From JAJRPT01 sp965661945 (GTDB lineage Bacteria > Bacteroidota > Ignavibacteria > Kapaibacteriales > UBA2268), in contig CBFIFP010000007.1 of assembly GCA_965661945.1 (NCBI GenBank), forward strand, positions 74,321 through 138,320: a stretch of 64,000 nucleotides of DNA, in the 5' to 3' direction. Under the pieces are notes generated by a model. The model did no database searches and was not told where the DNA came from. It worked only from the letters and a program-made list of their open reading frames with translations. The translations under genes and the position numbers were made by a program. Shown in pieces: positions 63,235-64,000 of this stretch (its first letter is position 1; every line of letters begins with the position of its first letter).

Positions 63235-63542
63235 TTAAGATTTAACTTAATTGTACCATCTCCGATATTATCGTCTTCGTATTTCAAATAATCTAAGAAG
63301 TAATTAATCATTGAATGAATGATGTTATTATTAGGATCTTGACTTGCGAAGGCGATTTTATGTTTATAATATTCAGTAATCCCGTCAGGGTTTTTGTATT
63401 CCATGTCGTAATCATCATCGAAATCTACTAAATATAATTCCATAATTACAGCAGGGTCTGGATAATGTATAATTACATAATTATCTGGTTCAGCGTTAAT
63501 ATGGTAATCATCACCTAAAATTATTTTATTTTTCATAATCAC
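63231..63542 (-). CDS. Hypothetical small acidic protein
   Basis: A 103-residue protein with many Asp and Glu (VDFDDDYDMEYKNPDG, DYLKYEDDNIGDG), not recognised. It is encoded opposite to its neighbours, between the two-gene unit and the restriction gene, and its ATG is preceded by AAAAGGTGATT on the minus strand, a good ribosome binding site. Confidence 0.58.
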   Translation of the reverse strand: MIMKNKIILGDDYHINAEPDNYVIIHYPDPAVIMELYLVDFDDDYDMEYKNPDGITEYYKHKIAFASQDPNNNIIHSMINYFLDYLKYEDDNIGDGTIKLNLN

Positions 63543-63560
63543 CTTTTAATATATGCGAAA

Positions 63561-63592
63561 TTAGTAAATATTCTTTTTTTTTCCTATTTTTG
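63561..63592 (+). promoter_or_regulatory. Weak promoter candidate before the restriction gene
   Basis: TTAG at 63561-63564, 20 bases, then TATTTTTG at 63585-63592 keep the spacing of the other promoters with one mismatch in the -33 element. The start would lie near 63599, about 18 bases before the ATG. Confidence 0.5.
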
Positions 63593-63616
63593 AAAATTGG
63601 AAAGGGAATAAAAACA

Positions 63617-64000
63617 ATGACTATTCAAGAATACATCTCAAGTATTAATAAAAGATACCTTAGAGGGAATGCCACAGAACACACATATAGAGGTGATTTA
63701 GAACGCTTATTAAAATCAATTCTCACTGATATTGATATTACAAATGAACCAAGAAGAATTGAATGTGGTGCTCCTGATTATATTTTAACTAAAAATGATA
63801 TTCAAATTGCATACATTGAAGCAAAAGATATTGGGGACTCAGATTTATCAGGTAAAAAGCAAAATAAAGAACAATTTGATAGGTATAAAACCCTACCTAA
63901 TTTAATTTTTACTGATTATTTAGATTTCCATTATTTTAAAAATGGTGAATTTATATTAAAAGTTAATATTGCAGAAGTAACTCAAAAAGGTATCAAACCT
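63617..64000 (+). CDS. Restriction-modification enzyme, N-terminal nuclease domain (type IIG/ISP-like), 3' partial
   Basis: The first 128 residues of a gene cut by the window edge. They contain a PD-(D/E)XK nuclease core: RRIECGAPDYILTKNDIQIA followed by YIEAKDIGDSD, with the catalytic Asp in APDY and Glu-x-Lys in IEAK, then KEQFDRYKTLPNLIFTDYLD. This start is characteristic of single-chain restriction enzymes in which a DNA methyltransferase and a target-recognition domain follow (type ISP or type IIG). The methyltransferase part would lie beyond 64000. AAAGGG upstream of the ATG serves as ribosome binding site. Confidence 0.72.
   Translation, partial: MTIQEYISSINKRYLRGNATEHTYRGDLERLLKSILTDIDITNEPRRIECGAPDYILTKNDIQIAYIEAKDIGDSDLSGKKQNKEQFDRYKTLPNLIFTDYLDFHYFKNGEFILKVNIAEVTQKGIKP

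Overview
The window is AT-rich (roughly 30-35 % G+C by eye) and gene-dense. It suggests a Gram-negative, outer-membrane bacterium of the Fibrobacterota-Chlorobi-Bacteroidota supergroup. A Chlorobi-side lineage such as Ignavibacteria or 'Candidatus Kapabacteria' fits best, but that placement is inference. The support is: several secreted proteins end in type IX secretion (Por) C-terminal sorting domains; lpxH, lolD and a DUF4856 lipoprotein are present; L17 carries a long acidic tail; and several genes have promoters of the form TTTG-N19/20-TAATTTTG, the -33/-7 type known from Bacteroidetes.

Layout. 1-3.1 kb: a tightly packed carotenoid cluster (phytoene synthase end, acyltransferase, glycosyltransferase, CruF-type hydratase), pointing to a glycosylated and possibly acylated carotenoid. 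3.1-10.1 kb: two tandem copies of a module made of a structured leader, a small cysteine-rich secreted protein and a BNR/YCF48-like type IX cargo, plus the decayed tail of an earlier copy. A third, inverted copy lies at 35.8-38.3 kb. 10.3-28.2 kb: the str, S10, spc and alpha ribosomal operons fused into one array (rpsL to rplQ, with secY, infA and rpoA). map and rpsD are absent from their usual places, and S14 and L36 are zinc-free types. 28.3-32.1 kb: lolD with a decayed second copy, then rpmH-rnpA-yidD-yidC on the minus strand. 32.1-35.7 kb: lpxH, and an overlapping operon of an auxiliary lipoprotein, birA, coaX and a dolichol-phosphate-mannose-synthase-like glycosyltransferase. 38.9-42.8 kb: a STAND-like ATPase with helical repeats, a secreted protein and pth. 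42.8-53.6 kb: broken type IX cargo fragments, an approximately 2,680-residue polypeptide joining two methyltransferases, a kinase-like domain and four glycosyltransferases, and a secreted BNR-like protein. 53.7-60.8 kb: a WG-repeat protein, a 1,547-residue VWA-domain type IX cargo and a DUF4856 lipoprotein. 60.95 kb to the end: the left end of an integrated element. It has what looks like a displaced tRNA 3' end, a tyrosine integrase, three small orphan genes and the start of a restriction-modification enzyme cut by the window edge.

The strongest candidates for undescribed biology are (1) the three-copy leader / cysteine-rich protein / BNR protein module, whose copies share a hairpin-forming leader with a conserved 45-46 codon reading frame and a hairpin in the same place between the two genes, and (2) the giant surface-polysaccharide enzyme, whose N-terminal methyltransferase-kinase order recalls the O-antigen chain terminator WbdD but is followed by four glycosyltransferase domains and a second methyltransferase. 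No function is asserted for the module.
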